Source of the DNA: Pseudolabrys sp.
Lineage (GTDB): Bacteria; Pseudomonadota; Alphaproteobacteria; Rhizobiales; Xanthobacteraceae
DNA: 64,000 bases
Reading direction: 5' to 3'
NCBI GenBank assembly: GCA_017849615.1
Contig: JAFIGS010000031.1
Location: forward strand, 1 to 64,000
This document shows positions 35,452-44,930 of this stretch, piece after piece (positions within the stretch are counted from its first letter, which is position 1; every line of letters starts with the position of its first letter). Under the pieces are notes generated by a model. The model was not told where the DNA came from, made no database searches, and saw only the letters and a program-made list of their open reading frames with translations. The position numbers were made by a program, and so were the translations under genes.

Positions 35452-36621
35452 ATGGGCTCCATCAGCCGCTATATCTTCCGCACCACCTTCGGTGCCTTCG
35501 CGCTCGTGCTCATCAGTCTCACGGCGGTGATCTGGGTTACCCAGGCGCTGCGCGACATCGACATCATGACGAGCCAGGGCCAGACCATTCTGGTCTTCGT
35601 CGGCATCACCGGCCTGATCATTCCCCTGCTCGTCCTCGTCATCGCGCCGATCGCGCTCCTGATTGCGGTCGTCCATGTCCTCAACAAGCTGTCGACCGAT
35701 TCCGAAATCATCGTCATGAGCGCGGCCGGCATGTCGCCGTGGTTCCTGTTCCGCGCCTTCATGTCGGTGACGATCGTCGTGTCGATTCTGGTGATGTCGA
35801 TCAGCGCCTATTTCGCGCCGCAAGGCCTGCGCATGCTGCGCGACTGGCTGACGGAGGTGCGCGCCAACGTCGTGTCCACCATCGTGCAGCCCGGCCGGTT
35901 CACCTCGATCGAAGCCAACGTCACCATTCACATCCGCGAGCGCCGGACCAACGGACAGCTGATCGGCATTTTCCTCGACGACCGGCGCAATCCGAACGAA
36001 CGCATGACGGTGATCGCCGAGCGCGGCGATCTGGTCGACAACGACGCCGGCACTTTCCTCGTTCTGCAGGACGGCATCGTGCAGCGGCAGGAGACCCGCA
36101 AGCCCGATCCCGCCATGGTCGTTTTCGATCGCTACGCCTTCGACCTGTCGCAATTCGCCGGCGGCACGCAAGCGGTCAAGTATTCGATCCGCGAACGCTA
36201 TCTGTGGCAACTCCTGTTCCCCGATCCGAAGGACCAGTATTACATCGAGCAACCGGGCCAATTCCGGGCCGAATTGCACGACCGGCTGGTGGCGCCGCTC
36301 TATCCGGTCGCCTTCGTCATCATCGCCTTTGCCTATCTGGGCACGCCGCGCACGACGCGGCAAAGCCGCAACATGTCGATGCTGGGCGCCATCGGCGGCG
36401 TCGCCCTGCTGCGGCTTATCGGCTTTGCCTCGACCGTGCTCGGCGCCAACCTGCCGATCATGCTGGTTCTGCAATATCTCGCCCTCGCCGTCGCGATCGG
36501 CGGCGGGCTTTTCGTCATTCACCGCGGTCTGATCATCGAGCCGCCGGCGTTCCTGAACCGCTGGATCGAGACCGTGACGTCGCGCATTCTGCGCCTCACG
36601 CAGCGCGTGGCCGCATCATGA
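35452..36621 (+). CDS. lptF: LPS export ABC transporter permease LptF
   Basis: This encodes 389 aa with six transmembrane helices in the YjgP/YjgQ pattern: three near the N-terminus (about 13-115), a large periplasmic domain (about 130-270), and three at the end (275-375). It opens MGSISRYIFRTTFGAFALVL. With LptG and the ATPase LptB it extracts LPS from the inner membrane. Its stop codon overlaps the lptG start as ATGA. lptB is not in the window. It heads a run of six same-strand genes to rsmA. Confidence 0.94.
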   Translation: MGSISRYIFRTTFGAFALVLISLTAVIWVTQALRDIDIMTSQGQTILVFVGITGLIIPLLVLVIAPIALLIAVVHVLNKLSTDSEIIVMSAAGMSPWFLFRAFMSVTIVVSILVMSISAYFAPQGLRMLRDWLTEVRANVVSTIVQPGRFTSIEANVTIHIRERRTNGQLIGIFLDDRRNPNERMTVIAERGDLVDNDAGTFLVLQDGIVQRQETRKPDPAMVVFDRYAFDLSQFAGGTQAVKYSIRERYLWQLLFPDPKDQYYIEQPGQFRAELHDRLVAPLYPVAFVIIAFAYLGTPRTTRQSRNMSMLGAIGGVALLRLIGFASTVLGANLPIMLVLQYLALAVAIGGGLFVIHRGLIIEPPAFLNRWIETVTSRILRLTQRVAAS

Positions 36622-37712
36622 GCGTCATCGGCGGCACACTGGCGCGCTATTTCGGCATGCGCTTCCTCAACACCGTGCTTCTGGTGTTCGCCGGCATTTT
36701 CCTGCTGGTGGCGCTGCTGGACTATATCGAATTGATGCGGCGCGCCTCGGATATCCCGAACGTTTCGGGCATGATGGTCGCCAAGACCTCGCTGTACCGC
36801 GTGCCGCAGGTGACCGAACGCATCCTGCCGTTTTGCGTCCTGATCGGCGCGATGTCGTGCTATCTCAATTTGTCGCGCCGGCTCGAACTGGTCGTGGCGC
36901 GCTCGGCCGGCATGTCGGCCTGGCAATTCGTGGCGCCGGCGCTGGTCGTGGCCTTCCTGCTCGGCGTCTTCGCGACAGCCGTCTACAATCCGGTTTCCGC
37001 CATCCTGCAGGAGCGCTCCAAACGCCTCGAGGCGGAGCTGTTCGGCCAGGATGCCGTGGGCGCCCGAAGCGGCGGACCGTTCTGGCTGAGCCAGAAGACG
37101 GGCGACGGCACCGCCATCATCAACGCCGCATCGAGCCGCGATCAGGGCGTGTCGCTTTTCGGCGTCACGGTGTACACTTTCGATACAGCGGGCCATTTCG
37201 GCCAGCGCATCGAGGCGCGGTCCGCCGTCCTCGAGCCCGGGATGTGGCACCTGTTCAACGCCCGCGTCCACGAAGTGCAGAAGTTGCCGCTGGAGCTGCC
37301 GGAGTTCCGGCTCAAGACCAGCCTCACGCCGGAGCAGGTTCGGGAAAGTTTTGCAACCCCGGAAACCGTGCCTTTTTGGGAATTACCGCTGTATATCCGT
37401 ATTGCCGAACACGCTGGACTTGGCGCGGGAGGCTATAGATTGCAGTTCCAGAAGCTTCTCGCCCGGCCATTCTTCCTTGCGGCCATGGTATTCCTTGCGG
37501 CGGCCGTCAGTTTACGGTTCTTTCGGTTCGGCGGCGTGCAAAAGATGGTTTTAGGTGGCGTCACCGCGGGCTTTCTGCTTTATATCCTGCAGAAGGTAAC
37601 CGAGGACCTGAGCAAGGCCGACCTCATGCACCCTGTGGCAGCGGCCTGGCTGCCCGTGCTCGTTGGCGGCCTGACAGGGTTTATGGCTTTGTTGTATCAG
37701 GAGGACGGTTGA
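36618..37712 (+). CDS. lptG: LPS export ABC transporter permease LptG
   Basis: This encodes 364 aa and is the LptF partner with the same six-helix layout: RFLNTVLLVFAGIFLLVALL at about 15-34, CVLIGAMSCYLNLSRRLELV, and LARPFFLAAMVFLAAAVSLRF plus VLGGVTAGFLLYILQKVTEDLS at the end. The start at 36618 overlaps the lptF stop by four bases, and its own stop overlaps the lptD ATG (TGATG) with AGGAGG upstream. It forms the inner-membrane half of the Lpt bridge. Confidence 0.94.
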   Translation: MSVIGGTLARYFGMRFLNTVLLVFAGIFLLVALLDYIELMRRASDIPNVSGMMVAKTSLYRVPQVTERILPFCVLIGAMSCYLNLSRRLELVVARSAGMSAWQFVAPALVVAFLLGVFATAVYNPVSAILQERSKRLEAELFGQDAVGARSGGPFWLSQKTGDGTAIINAASSRDQGVSLFGVTVYTFDTAGHFGQRIEARSAVLEPGMWHLFNARVHEVQKLPLELPEFRLKTSLTPEQVRESFATPETVPFWELPLYIRIAEHAGLGAGGYRLQFQKLLARPFFLAAMVFLAAAVSLRFFRFGGVQKMVLGGVTAGFLLYILQKVTEDLSKADLMHPVAAAWLPVLVGGLTGFMALLYQEDG

Positions 37713-40204
37713 TGGCGGTGCGCCCCAGCACTCGTCCGTCAGTGTCAGACCGCCGCTCCCGCGGCCTATGTCGCGTTTGGACAGCCCTAATTCTGGTCGC
37801 CAGCGGTCTTGGTGTCATCGGCACCGGGCTCTCCACGCCTGCGAGGGCGCAGACCGAGATCGTGTTCCCGCCGCCGCCGCCGCCGCGTGCCAAGTCCGCC
37901 GCCGCCATCGAGCGCGACAAGTCCGGCCAGAAGCAGATGCTCGTTCAGGCGAACGAGATCAATTACGACTACGCCAATAACCGGGTCGCGGCGGTCGGCA
38001 ACGTCCAGCTCTACTATGGCGGCGCGACGATCGAGGCCGACCGGGTCACCTACGACCAGAAGACCAAGCGCCTGCGCGCCGAGGGCAATGTCCGCCTCAC
38101 CGAAGAGGACGGCAAGGTCACCCACGGCCAGGTGATGGACCTCGCCGACGACTACCGCGACGGCTTCGTCGACTCGCTGCATGTCGAGACGCCGGATCGC
38201 ACCCGCATGGCCGCCGCCACGGCCGAGCGCTCCGGCGGCAACTACACCGTCTTCCACAATGGCGTGTACACCGCCTGCGAGCCCTGCAAGGACAACCCGC
38301 AGAAGCCGCCGCAGTGGCAGGTCAAGGCCGCCCGGATCCTCCACGATCAGGGCGAGAAGATGATCTATTTCGAGGACGCCCGGATCGAGTTCTTCGGCCA
38401 GCCGCTGATCTACCTGCCCTACTTCTCGGCGCCCGATCCGACGGTGAAGCGCAAGTCCGGCTTCCTGATGCCGTCGATCATCTCGAGCTCGAAGTTCGGC
38501 ACCGCCGTCGACGTCCCGTATTACTGGGCGCTCGCGCCCAATTACGACGCGACCTTCGCGCCGATGATCACGACGAAACAGGGCGTGCTCCTGCAGGGCG
38601 AATTCCGCCAGCGCCTGATGAACGGCGCCTATTCGATCCGCGCCGCCGGCATCCATCAGGCCGATCCGGGTTACTTCTACCGCAATGGCAATCCGACGCC
38701 GGGCTACCGCGACAACCGTGGCAGCATCGAATCCAGCGGCCGCTTCGCCATCAACGAAAAGTGGTCCTGGGGCTGGGACGCGCTGCTGGTCTCCGACCGC
38801 ACGTTCCTGCAGGACTACAACCCGCGCCTGTCGCAGTACCGCGTCACCGATCCGCTCCAGACCGGCCTCGCCGAGGGCAAATCGCAGCTCTACCTGACCG
38901 GCCGCGGCAGCCGCAGCTATTTCGACGCCCGCAGCACGTACTATCTCGGCTTCTCGGAGTCGGACGTGCAGGGCCAGATCCCGGTCGTCCATCCGGTCAT
39001 CGACTACGACTACACCGTCGATCGTCCCGTTGTCGGCGGCGAACTCGGCTTCAAGTTCAACCTGACCAGCCTGTCGCGCTCGCAGGCCAATTTCGACGCC
39101 ATCACCAAGACCGCCCAGCTCAGCGGCGAGTGCAACACGGCCGACCCGCGCGTCAAGAATTCGGCGAACTGTCTGTTGCGCGGCACGCCCGGCACCTTCA
39201 CCCGCTTCAGCGCGGAAACGCACTGGCGGCGCAGCATCACCGACGGCCTCGGCCAGGTGTTCACGCCGTTCGCCTCGGTGCGCGTCGATGCCGGCTCCAT
39301 GGACGTCACCAACGACAGCAACGTCGGCAACTACGTCAACGCCGGGCGCAGCGACCTTGTCCGCGCCATGCCGACCGTCGGTTTCGAGTACCGCTTCCCG
39401 TTCATCAATGTGAGCTCCTGGGGCACCCAGACCATCGAGCCGATCGCTCAGGTCATCGTTCGGCCGAACGAAACCCAGGTCGGACGGTGGATCAACGAAG
39501 ACGGCCAGAGCCTGATCTTCGACGACACCAACCTGTTCAAGGTCGACAAGTTCTCGGGCTATGACCGCGCCGAAGGCGGCGGCCGCGCCAACTATGGCAT
39601 CCAGTACACCGCCCAGTTCAACAAGGGCGGGTTCGTCAACGCGCTGTTCGGCCAGTCCTACAGCCTGTTCGGCCAGAACTCCTTCGCCGTGACCGACTCC
39701 ACGAATACCGGCCTCAACAGCGGCCTCGATACCCGCCAGTCCGATTACGTCGCCCGCCTGTCCTATCAGCCGACCAGCATCTTCACCCTCACCTCGCGCT
39801 TCCGTTTCGACCAGAGCAACTTCGCCATGCGGCGCATGGAGCTTGAGGCCGCGGCCAGCTTCGACCGCTGGAGCGCGTCGGTGATGTACGGCGACTATGC
39901 GGCGCAGCCGCTGATCGGCTTCCTCGACCGCCGCCAGGGCATCCTGGGCTCCGGCCAGTACAAGCTGGACGCCAACTGGGTGGTGCTCGGCCAGGCCCTG
40001 TACGACATCAACGACCGCAAGTTCGCGCAAACGCGCCTCGGCCTCGGCTATATCGACGACTGCCTCATCTTGGCCGTGAATTACATTACTAATTACACCT
40101 ACAGCGGCAACGTCTCGAACAACCACACCGTCATGCTGCAGTTGAGCCTGCGCACGCTGGGCGGTACGTCGGTGAGCCAGGGTTTGAACAATACCTCGCA
40201 GTAA
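37712..40204 (+). CDS. lptD: LPS-assembly outer-membrane protein LptD
   Basis: This encodes 830 aa. A signal peptide ends ARAQ near residue 46. The OstA/LptA-like periplasmic beta-jellyroll follows (about 65-195, LVQANEINYDYANNRVAAVG), then the large LptD C-terminal beta-barrel (about 290-790, rich in alternating aromatic strands). Cys pairs in YTACEPCKDN and between GECNTAD and NSANCLLRG may form the disulfides needed for activation. With LptE, which is not adjacent, it inserts LPS at the outer leaflet. AGGAGG at 37699-37704 drives the ATG at 37712. Confidence 0.95.
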   Translation: MAVRPSTRPSVSDRRSRGLCRVWTALILVASGLGVIGTGLSTPARAQTEIVFPPPPPPRAKSAAAIERDKSGQKQMLVQANEINYDYANNRVAAVGNVQLYYGGATIEADRVTYDQKTKRLRAEGNVRLTEEDGKVTHGQVMDLADDYRDGFVDSLHVETPDRTRMAAATAERSGGNYTVFHNGVYTACEPCKDNPQKPPQWQVKAARILHDQGEKMIYFEDARIEFFGQPLIYLPYFSAPDPTVKRKSGFLMPSIISSSKFGTAVDVPYYWALAPNYDATFAPMITTKQGVLLQGEFRQRLMNGAYSIRAAGIHQADPGYFYRNGNPTPGYRDNRGSIESSGRFAINEKWSWGWDALLVSDRTFLQDYNPRLSQYRVTDPLQTGLAEGKSQLYLTGRGSRSYFDARSTYYLGFSESDVQGQIPVVHPVIDYDYTVDRPVVGGELGFKFNLTSLSRSQANFDAITKTAQLSGECNTADPRVKNSANCLLRGTPGTFTRFSAETHWRRSITDGLGQVFTPFASVRVDAGSMDVTNDSNVGNYVNAGRSDLVRAMPTVGFEYRFPFINVSSWGTQTIEPIAQVIVRPNETQVGRWINEDGQSLIFDDTNLFKVDKFSGYDRAEGGGRANYGIQYTAQFNKGGFVNALFGQSYSLFGQNSFAVTDSTNTGLNSGLDTRQSDYVARLSYQPTSIFTLTSRFRFDQSNFAMRRMELEAAASFDRWSASVMYGDYAAQPLIGFLDRRQGILGSGQYKLDANWVVLGQALYDINDRKFAQTRLGLGYIDDCLILAVNYITNYTYSGNVSNNHTVMLQLSLRTLGGTSVSQGLNNTSQ

Positions 40205-40251
40205 GAGATCCGCCGCGGCTTTGGGCCGGTGCGGCCCCCCGGATCGAAACG

Positions 40252-41232
40252 GTGGAATGGATGTCAGGACTTCACGTTAAACATCGGCCGCTCGAAGCTT
40301 CGGTGACGCGCGCCACATTGACGCGCGGCAAGCTGGCCGGCGCCGCCTTCGCGGCCGCGCTGCTTGCGGCGCTCGCCTCACCCGGCACGGCCCGGGCCCA
40401 GGTCGTCGTGGTCGCCAATGGCTCGCCGATCACCGAACTCGACATTTCCCAGCGCAGCAAGCTGATCGCGACCTCGACCCGCAAGACGCCGAGCCGCCAG
40501 GAGGTCATCAACGAGCTGATCGACGACCGCCTCAAGATCTCCAAGGGCAAGTATTACGGCCTCGATGTCGGCGACAAGGAAGTGGACGCGGCTTACGAAA
40601 ACATGGCGCAGCGCCAGCGCCTGTCCACGGCCCAGTTCGGCCAGATGCTCGAGCGCAGCGGCATCTCGCCGGCGGCGCTCAAGGCCCGCCTGAGGGCGCA
40701 GATCATATGGAGCCAACTGGTGCGCGGCCGCTTCGGCTCCAGCCTGCAGGTCGGCGACGCCGACGTCGCCAACGCCCTGCGCACGACGAACCAGCAGGAA
40801 AACGTCGCCGGCTACGTCTACACGCTCTATCCGATCACCGTGATCATCCCGTCCGGCAATCCCGGCATCGCCGACGCCAAGAAGCGCGAGGCCGAGAACC
40901 TGCGCGGCCGTTTCACCAGTTGCGATTCCGGCATTCGCCTCGCGCGCAGCCTGCGCGACGTTGCCGTGCGCCAACCTGTCACCCGCAACTCGTCCGATCT
41001 GCCCGAGCAGTTGCGCGATGTACTGGCGCGCCTGGAGATTGGCCGCCTGAGCACGCCGGAGGCGACGCCGCAGGGCTGGCAGATGTTCGCCCTGTGCGGC
41101 AAGCGCGAAAGCCAGGCGGACTCGCCGGCCAAGAAAGAGATGCGGGAGAAGCTGTTCAACGAGCGCTACGAAGCGGAGTCCAAGAAGTTCCTGGATGACA
41201 TCCGCAAGTCGGCGATGATCGAATACAAATGA
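40252..41232 (+). CDS. SurA-like periplasmic chaperone/peptidyl-prolyl isomerase
   Basis: This encodes 326 aa; GTG at 40252 or ATG at 40261. A long signal peptide ends GTARAQ. The SurA N-terminal helical domain (about 55-175, VVVANGSPITELDISQRSKL to LRAQIIWSQLVRGRF) is clear. Only one weak parvulin-like domain follows (about 195-300), against two in E. coli SurA. Two Cys (SCDSG, FALCGKR) may pair. It escorts unfolded outer-membrane proteins, consistent with its place directly after lptD, whose barrel depends on SurA. Its stop overlaps pdxA (ATGA). Confidence 0.88.
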   Translation: MEWMSGLHVKHRPLEASVTRATLTRGKLAGAAFAAALLAALASPGTARAQVVVVANGSPITELDISQRSKLIATSTRKTPSRQEVINELIDDRLKISKGKYYGLDVGDKEVDAAYENMAQRQRLSTAQFGQMLERSGISPAALKARLRAQIIWSQLVRGRFGSSLQVGDADVANALRTTNQQENVAGYVYTLYPITVIIPSGNPGIADAKKREAENLRGRFTSCDSGIRLARSLRDVAVRQPVTRNSSDLPEQLRDVLARLEIGRLSTPEATPQGWQMFALCGKRESQADSPAKKEMREKLFNERYEAESKKFLDDIRKSAMIEYK

Positions 41233-42263
41233 CCCCCGGCTCCGGCCTTCCTCTGGCGCTGACGCTGGGCGAGCCGGCCGGGATCGGTCCCGAATTGACG
41301 CTCGATGTGTGGCGCCGCCGCGCCGAGCTTCATGTGCCGCCCTTCTACGTCATCGGCGATCCCGATCTCTACCGGGCCCGCGCACAGGCGCTCGGCCTCG
41401 ATCTGCCGGTGAAAACCGTCACGCCGGCGGAAGCCTGCGCCGCCTTCGATCGCGCTTTGCCCGTCGCGCCGCTCGACTTCAAGGCAACGGCAAGACCCGG
41501 CGTGCCGGACGACTCCAGCGCCCCGGCCGCGATCGCTTCGATCCGCCGCGCCGTCGCCGATGTGTTCGCGGGCCGGGCCGGCGCCGTGGTGACCAACCCG
41601 ATCGCCAAGAACGTTCTGTACCGCTCGGGCTTTGCCGAGCCGGGCCACACCGAATTCCTCGCCAGGCTCGCGGAGGAAACGACCGGCCGCCCCGCGCATC
41701 CGGTCATGCTGCTGTGGTCTCCCGAACTCGCCGTCGTGCCGGCGACAATTCATCTGCCGCTCAAGGACGTCGTCGGCCGCCTGAGCAAGGAGCTGATCGT
41801 CGAGACCGGCCGCATCGTCGCCCGCGATCTTCATGACCGCTTTGGCATCGCCCGGCCGCGCATCGCCGTCGCCGGGCTGAACCCGCATGCCGGCGAGAAT
41901 GGCGCTCTTGGCGAAGAAGACCGCGACATCGTCGCGCCGGCGGTCGCGGCGTTGCGCGCCGAAGGCATCGACGCCGTCGGGCCGCTGCCGGCCGACACGC
42001 TGTTTCATGCCCGCGCCCGCGCCGGTTACGACGTCGCGCTGTGCATGTATCACGATCAGGCGCTGATCCCGATCAAGACGCTGGCTTTCGACCACGGCGT
42101 CAATGTCACGCTCGGCCTGCCCTTCGTGCGCACCTCGCCCGATCACGGCACCGCCTTCGATATCGCCGGCACCGGCAAGGCCGATCCGTCGAGCCTCGTC
42201 GCCGCGCTGATCCTCGCCGCGCGGCTGGCGGCGCGCGCGCCGCAGCTTGTGCCGGCCAAATAG
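41229..42263 (+). CDS. pdxA: 4-hydroxythreonine-4-phosphate dehydrogenase
   Basis: This encodes 344 aa. The zinc-binding His residues are in [23 protein letters not shown] and [13 protein letters not shown], and the substrate/cofactor region [15 protein letters not shown] opens the protein. It oxidises 4-phospho-hydroxythreonine in the pyridoxal-phosphate pathway. It overlaps the surA-like gene by four bases and ends two bases before rsmA, the classical surA-pdxA-rsmA arrangement. Confidence 0.97.
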   Translation: MTPGSGLPLALTLGEPAGIGPELTLDVWRRRAELHVPPFYVIGDPDLYRARAQALGLDLPVKTVTPAEACAAFDRALPVAPLDFKATARPGVPDDSSAPAAIASIRRAVADVFAGRAGAVVTNPIAKNVLYRSGFAEPGHTEFLARLAEETTGRPAHPVMLLWSPELAVVPATIHLPLKDVVGRLSKELIVETGRIVARDLHDRFGIARPRIAVAGLNPHAGENGALGEEDRDIVAPAVAALRAEGIDAVGPLPADTLFHARARAGYDVALCMYHDQALIPIKTLAFDHGVNVTLGLPFVRTSPDHGTAFDIAGTGKADPSSLVAALILAARLAARAPQLVPAK

Positions 42264-42265
42264 TC

Positions 42266-43117
42266 ATGGGCTCGATCGACGATCTGCCGCCGCTGCGCGA
42301 TGTCATCCGCCGCTACGAATTGCGGCCGAAGAAATCGCTCGGCCAGAATTTCCTGCACGATCTCAACCTGACGGCGCGCATCGCCCGCGCCGCCGAGCCG
42401 CTGGAGGCCGTCACCGTCATCGAAGTCGGACCGGGGCCGGGCGGACTGACGCGCGCGCTGCTGTCGCTCGGCGCCCGTCGCGTCGTCGCCATCGAGCGCG
42501 ACGAGCGCGCCATCGGCGCGTTGCAGGAGATCTCCGATCATTATCCCGGACGGCTCGAGATCGTCCCGGGCGACGCGCTGGAGGCCGATTACAACGCGCT
42601 GATCGGCCCCGAGCGCTGCCGCATCGTCGCCAACCTGCCCTACAATGTCGGCACCGCGCTCTTGATCCAGTGGCTCACCGCCGAGCCGTGGCCGCCGTTC
42701 TACGACCGCATGGTGCTGATGTTCCAGCGCGAGGTGGCCGAGCGCATTGTCGCCCGCGTCGGCGACGACGCCTATGGCCGCCTTGCCGTGCTGGCCGGCT
42801 GGCGCACCGAGGCGAAGATCCTGTTCGACGTCGCGCCGTCCGCCTTTGTGCCGCCGCCGAGCGTCACGTCGTCGGTGGTGCGGCTCGATCCGCGTGAGCG
42901 GCCGATCCCGTGCGACGCGAACGCCTTGCAGCGCGTCACCGAGGCGGCTTTCGGCCAGCGCCGCAAGATGCTGCGCCAGAGCCTCAAGACGCTCGGCGTC
43001 GATGCCAATGCGCTGCTGGAAGCCGCCGGCATCGAGCCGACCGCCCGCGCCGAGGAGATCGACGTGCCGGGCTTCGTTGCGCTGGCGCAGGAATATGTGA
43101 AGTTGAAGAAACTGTAG
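42266..43117 (+). CDS. rsmA: 16S rRNA (adenine1518-N6/adenine1519-N6)-dimethyltransferase
   Basis: This encodes 283 aa. It has the KsgA/RsmA motifs: [23 protein letters not shown] for S-adenosylmethionine, [10 protein letters not shown], and the catalytic [10 protein letters not shown]. It dimethylates two adenines at the 3' end of 16S rRNA during 30S assembly. The ATG at 42266 comes two bases after the pdxA stop. The TAG stop at 43115-43117 is the first three bases of a dispersed repeat, so the last residues KLKKL may be set by that insertion. Confidence 0.97.
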   Translation: MGSIDDLPPLRDVIRRYELRPKKSLGQNFLHDLNLTARIARAAEPLEAVTVIEVGPGPGGLTRALLSLGARRVVAIERDERAIGALQEISDHYPGRLEIVPGDALEADYNALIGPERCRIVANLPYNVGTALLIQWLTAEPWPPFYDRMVLMFQREVAERIVARVGDDAYGRLAVLAGWRTEAKILFDVAPSAFVPPPSVTSSVVRLDPRERPIPCDANALQRVTEAAFGQRRKMLRQSLKTLGVDANALLEAAGIEPTARAEEIDVPGFVALAQEYVKLKKL

Positions 43118-43220
43118 CCCGGATGAAGCCAACGGGTCGGCGCGAAGCGCCGCCCGAATGACAGGCTCCGCGCAATCCGGGAGCGCCACCCCGCATTACG
43201 CTTCGCTCCATGCGGGCTAC
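43115..43220. repeat. dispersed palindromic repeat at the rsmA terminus
   Basis: It begins TAGCCCGGATG, contains an inner GGCGCGAAGCGCC hairpin and AATCCGGGAGC, then CCCCGCATTACGCTTCGCTC, and ends GCGGGCTA. The ends TAGCCCG and CGGGCTA are inverted. Elements of this look are frequent in proteobacterial intergenic DNA. It fills the gap between the convergent rsmA and gmk genes. Confidence 0.7.
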
Positions 43221-43233
43221 AAGAACTGAAGCG

Positions 43234-43905
43234 CTACGGCGTCAGCGCCTTCAATTCCGTCAGCAGCTTGGCGACGAAATCGTTGAGGTTCGGCATCTTG
43301 ACGCGCTTGAGCCGCTCGGCCGTGAGGATGGCGCGCAGCCGCTCGAAGCTCTTGTCGAGATCGCGGTTGACCAGGATGTAATCGTATTCGTTCCAGTGCT
43401 GGAATTCTTCGGCGGCGTTGCGCAGGCGCTGCGCGATCACCGCCTCGCTGTCCTCGGCGCGGCGCACCAGGCGCGACTTCAAGTCCTGCGCCGTCGGCGG
43501 CAGCACGAACACCGTGACGACGTCGTCGCGCATCTTTTCCATGAGCTGGCGCGTGCCTTGCCAGTCGATGTCGAACAGCACGTCGCGGCCTTCGGCGAGC
43601 GCCCTCTCCACCGGTTCGCGCGGCGTGCCGTAATAATTGCCGTGCACCTCGGCCCATTCGAGCAGTTCGCCGTGGTCGCGCATCGCCTCGAAGCGCGGCT
43701 TGCTGACGAAGAAATAATGCGTGCCCTCGATCTCGCTGGGCCGCTTCTGCCGCGTCGTCGCCGAAATCGACAGCGTCAGCTTGCCGGGATAATCGATGTT
43801 CTCGCGCGCGAGCAGATTGCGCGTCAGCGTGGTCTTGCCGGCGCCCGAGGGCGACGACAGCACCAGCATGATGCCGCGGCGTGTGATGTCGGCTTCGTCG
43901 TTCAT
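43234..43905 (-). CDS. gmk: guanylate kinase
   Basis: This encodes 223 aa. The P-loop is LSSPSGAGKTTL near residue 16, the GMP-binding residues lie in SISATTRQKRPSEIEGTHYFF, and DIDWQGTRQL and the lid region follow. It phosphorylates GMP to GDP. An N-terminal extension of about 12 residues precedes the first strand, and the ATG at 43905 is kept because it yields the standard length. It starts eight bases after yicC on the same strand. Confidence 0.97.
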   Translation of the reverse strand: MNDEADITRRGIMLVLSSPSGAGKTTLTRNLLARENIDYPGKLTLSISATTRQKRPSEIEGTHYFFVSKPRFEAMRDHGELLEWAEVHGNYYGTPREPVERALAEGRDVLFDIDWQGTRQLMEKMRDDVVTVFVLPPTAQDLKSRLVRRAEDSEAVIAQRLRNAAEEFQHWNEYDYILVNRDLDKSFERLRAILTAERLKRVKMPNLNDFVAKLLTELKALTP

Positions 43906-43913
43906 TCCAAATT

Positions 43914-44804
43914 CTATTCCAGGTTCTGCACCTGCTCGCGGAATTGTTCGACCACCGTCTTGAGCTCGAGCCCGATATTGGCCAGCTCGACGTCGTTCGC
44001 CTTCGCGGTCAGCGTATTCGATTCGCGATTGAGTTCCTGCGCCAGGAAATCGAGGCGGCGGCCGACCGGACCGCCATCCGCGAGCAGCTTGCGCACCTGC
44101 ACGCCGTGCGAGGCCAGCCGGTCCAGTTCCTCGCGGATATCGGCCTTGCTGGCGAGCAGGATCGCCTCCTGATAGAGCCGGTCGTTGTCGAAGCGCTGCG
44201 AGGCCTCGATCAGGTTCGCCACCTGCTCGGCAAGGCGGGCCTTGATCGCTTCCGGCTTGCGGCCCGGCGCCGCTTCGGCGCGGGCGGCCAGTTGGCCGAT
44301 CTCGTCGAGCCGCGCGGTCAGGATCTTGCCCAGCGCGTCGCCCTCGGCCCGGCGCATGGCGACGAGATCACCGAGCGTCTTGGAGAAGCCGGCAATGACC
44401 GCCTTCTCGGCCGCCTGGCGGGCTTCCGGCGTATCGTCATCCTCGGTCACCTCGATCACACCCTTGAGCGCGAGAATGCCGTCCAGCGTCGGCCGGCCGG
44501 CGCCGACGACACGGTTGTCGATTTCATCGAGCGTGGCAATGATCGCCGCCAGCACCGGCTCGTTGATCTTGACCTTGGGCGCCGTGCCTTTGCGCTCCAC
44601 CGACAGATTGCCGTAGACGGTGCCGCGCGCGAGCGCATCGGTCGCGGCCTTGCGCGCCGCGACCTCGACGGCATCCCAGCCCGGCGGCACGCGCAGCCGC
44701 ACGTCGAGGCCCTTGGCGTTGACGGACTTGATTTCCCAGTTCCAGACATAGGCGCCGGCGGCCCCCTGGCCGCGGGCAAATCCGGTCATGCTCGACAAGG
44801 TCAT
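43914..44804 (-). CDS. yicC: YicC family endoribonuclease
   Basis: This encodes 296 aa; the ATG at 44804 yields MTLSSMTGFARG, the invariant start of the family. The conserved N-terminal domain (1-150, IKSVNAKGLDVRLRVPPGWD) and the C-terminal DUF1732-type helix (ELDRLASHGVQVRKLL to NTLTAKANDVELANIGLELK) are both present. YicC proteins are now known to cut RNA and to act on small RNAs. It is upstream of gmk by eight bases, a conserved pairing, and 126 bases downstream of mltG. Confidence 0.93.
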   Translation of the reverse strand: MTLSSMTGFARGQGAAGAYVWNWEIKSVNAKGLDVRLRVPPGWDAVEVAARKAATDALARGTVYGNLSVERKGTAPKVKINEPVLAAIIATLDEIDNRVVGAGRPTLDGILALKGVIEVTEDDDTPEARQAAEKAVIAGFSKTLGDLVAMRRAEGDALGKILTARLDEIGQLAARAEAAPGRKPEAIKARLAEQVANLIEASQRFDNDRLYQEAILLASKADIREELDRLASHGVQVRKLLADGGPVGRRLDFLAQELNRESNTLTAKANDVELANIGLELKTVVEQFREQVQNLE

Positions 44805-44930
44805 GCAAGGCACTCACGTTCGTAGCCGAAATCCGGCGCGACCTTATAGCGCTTTCATGCCGCGTGGATACAAGCTCGCGTCAAGAAAGCGGGCACGCCG
44901 CGCCGGATCGCCAACAAGGAAACCGCTTCG

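Noticed and set aside
37787-40126. 779-codon open frame antisense to lptD
   Set aside because: Composition is Val/Gly/Asp/Arg from reversed codons and there is no start signal; lptD is certain.
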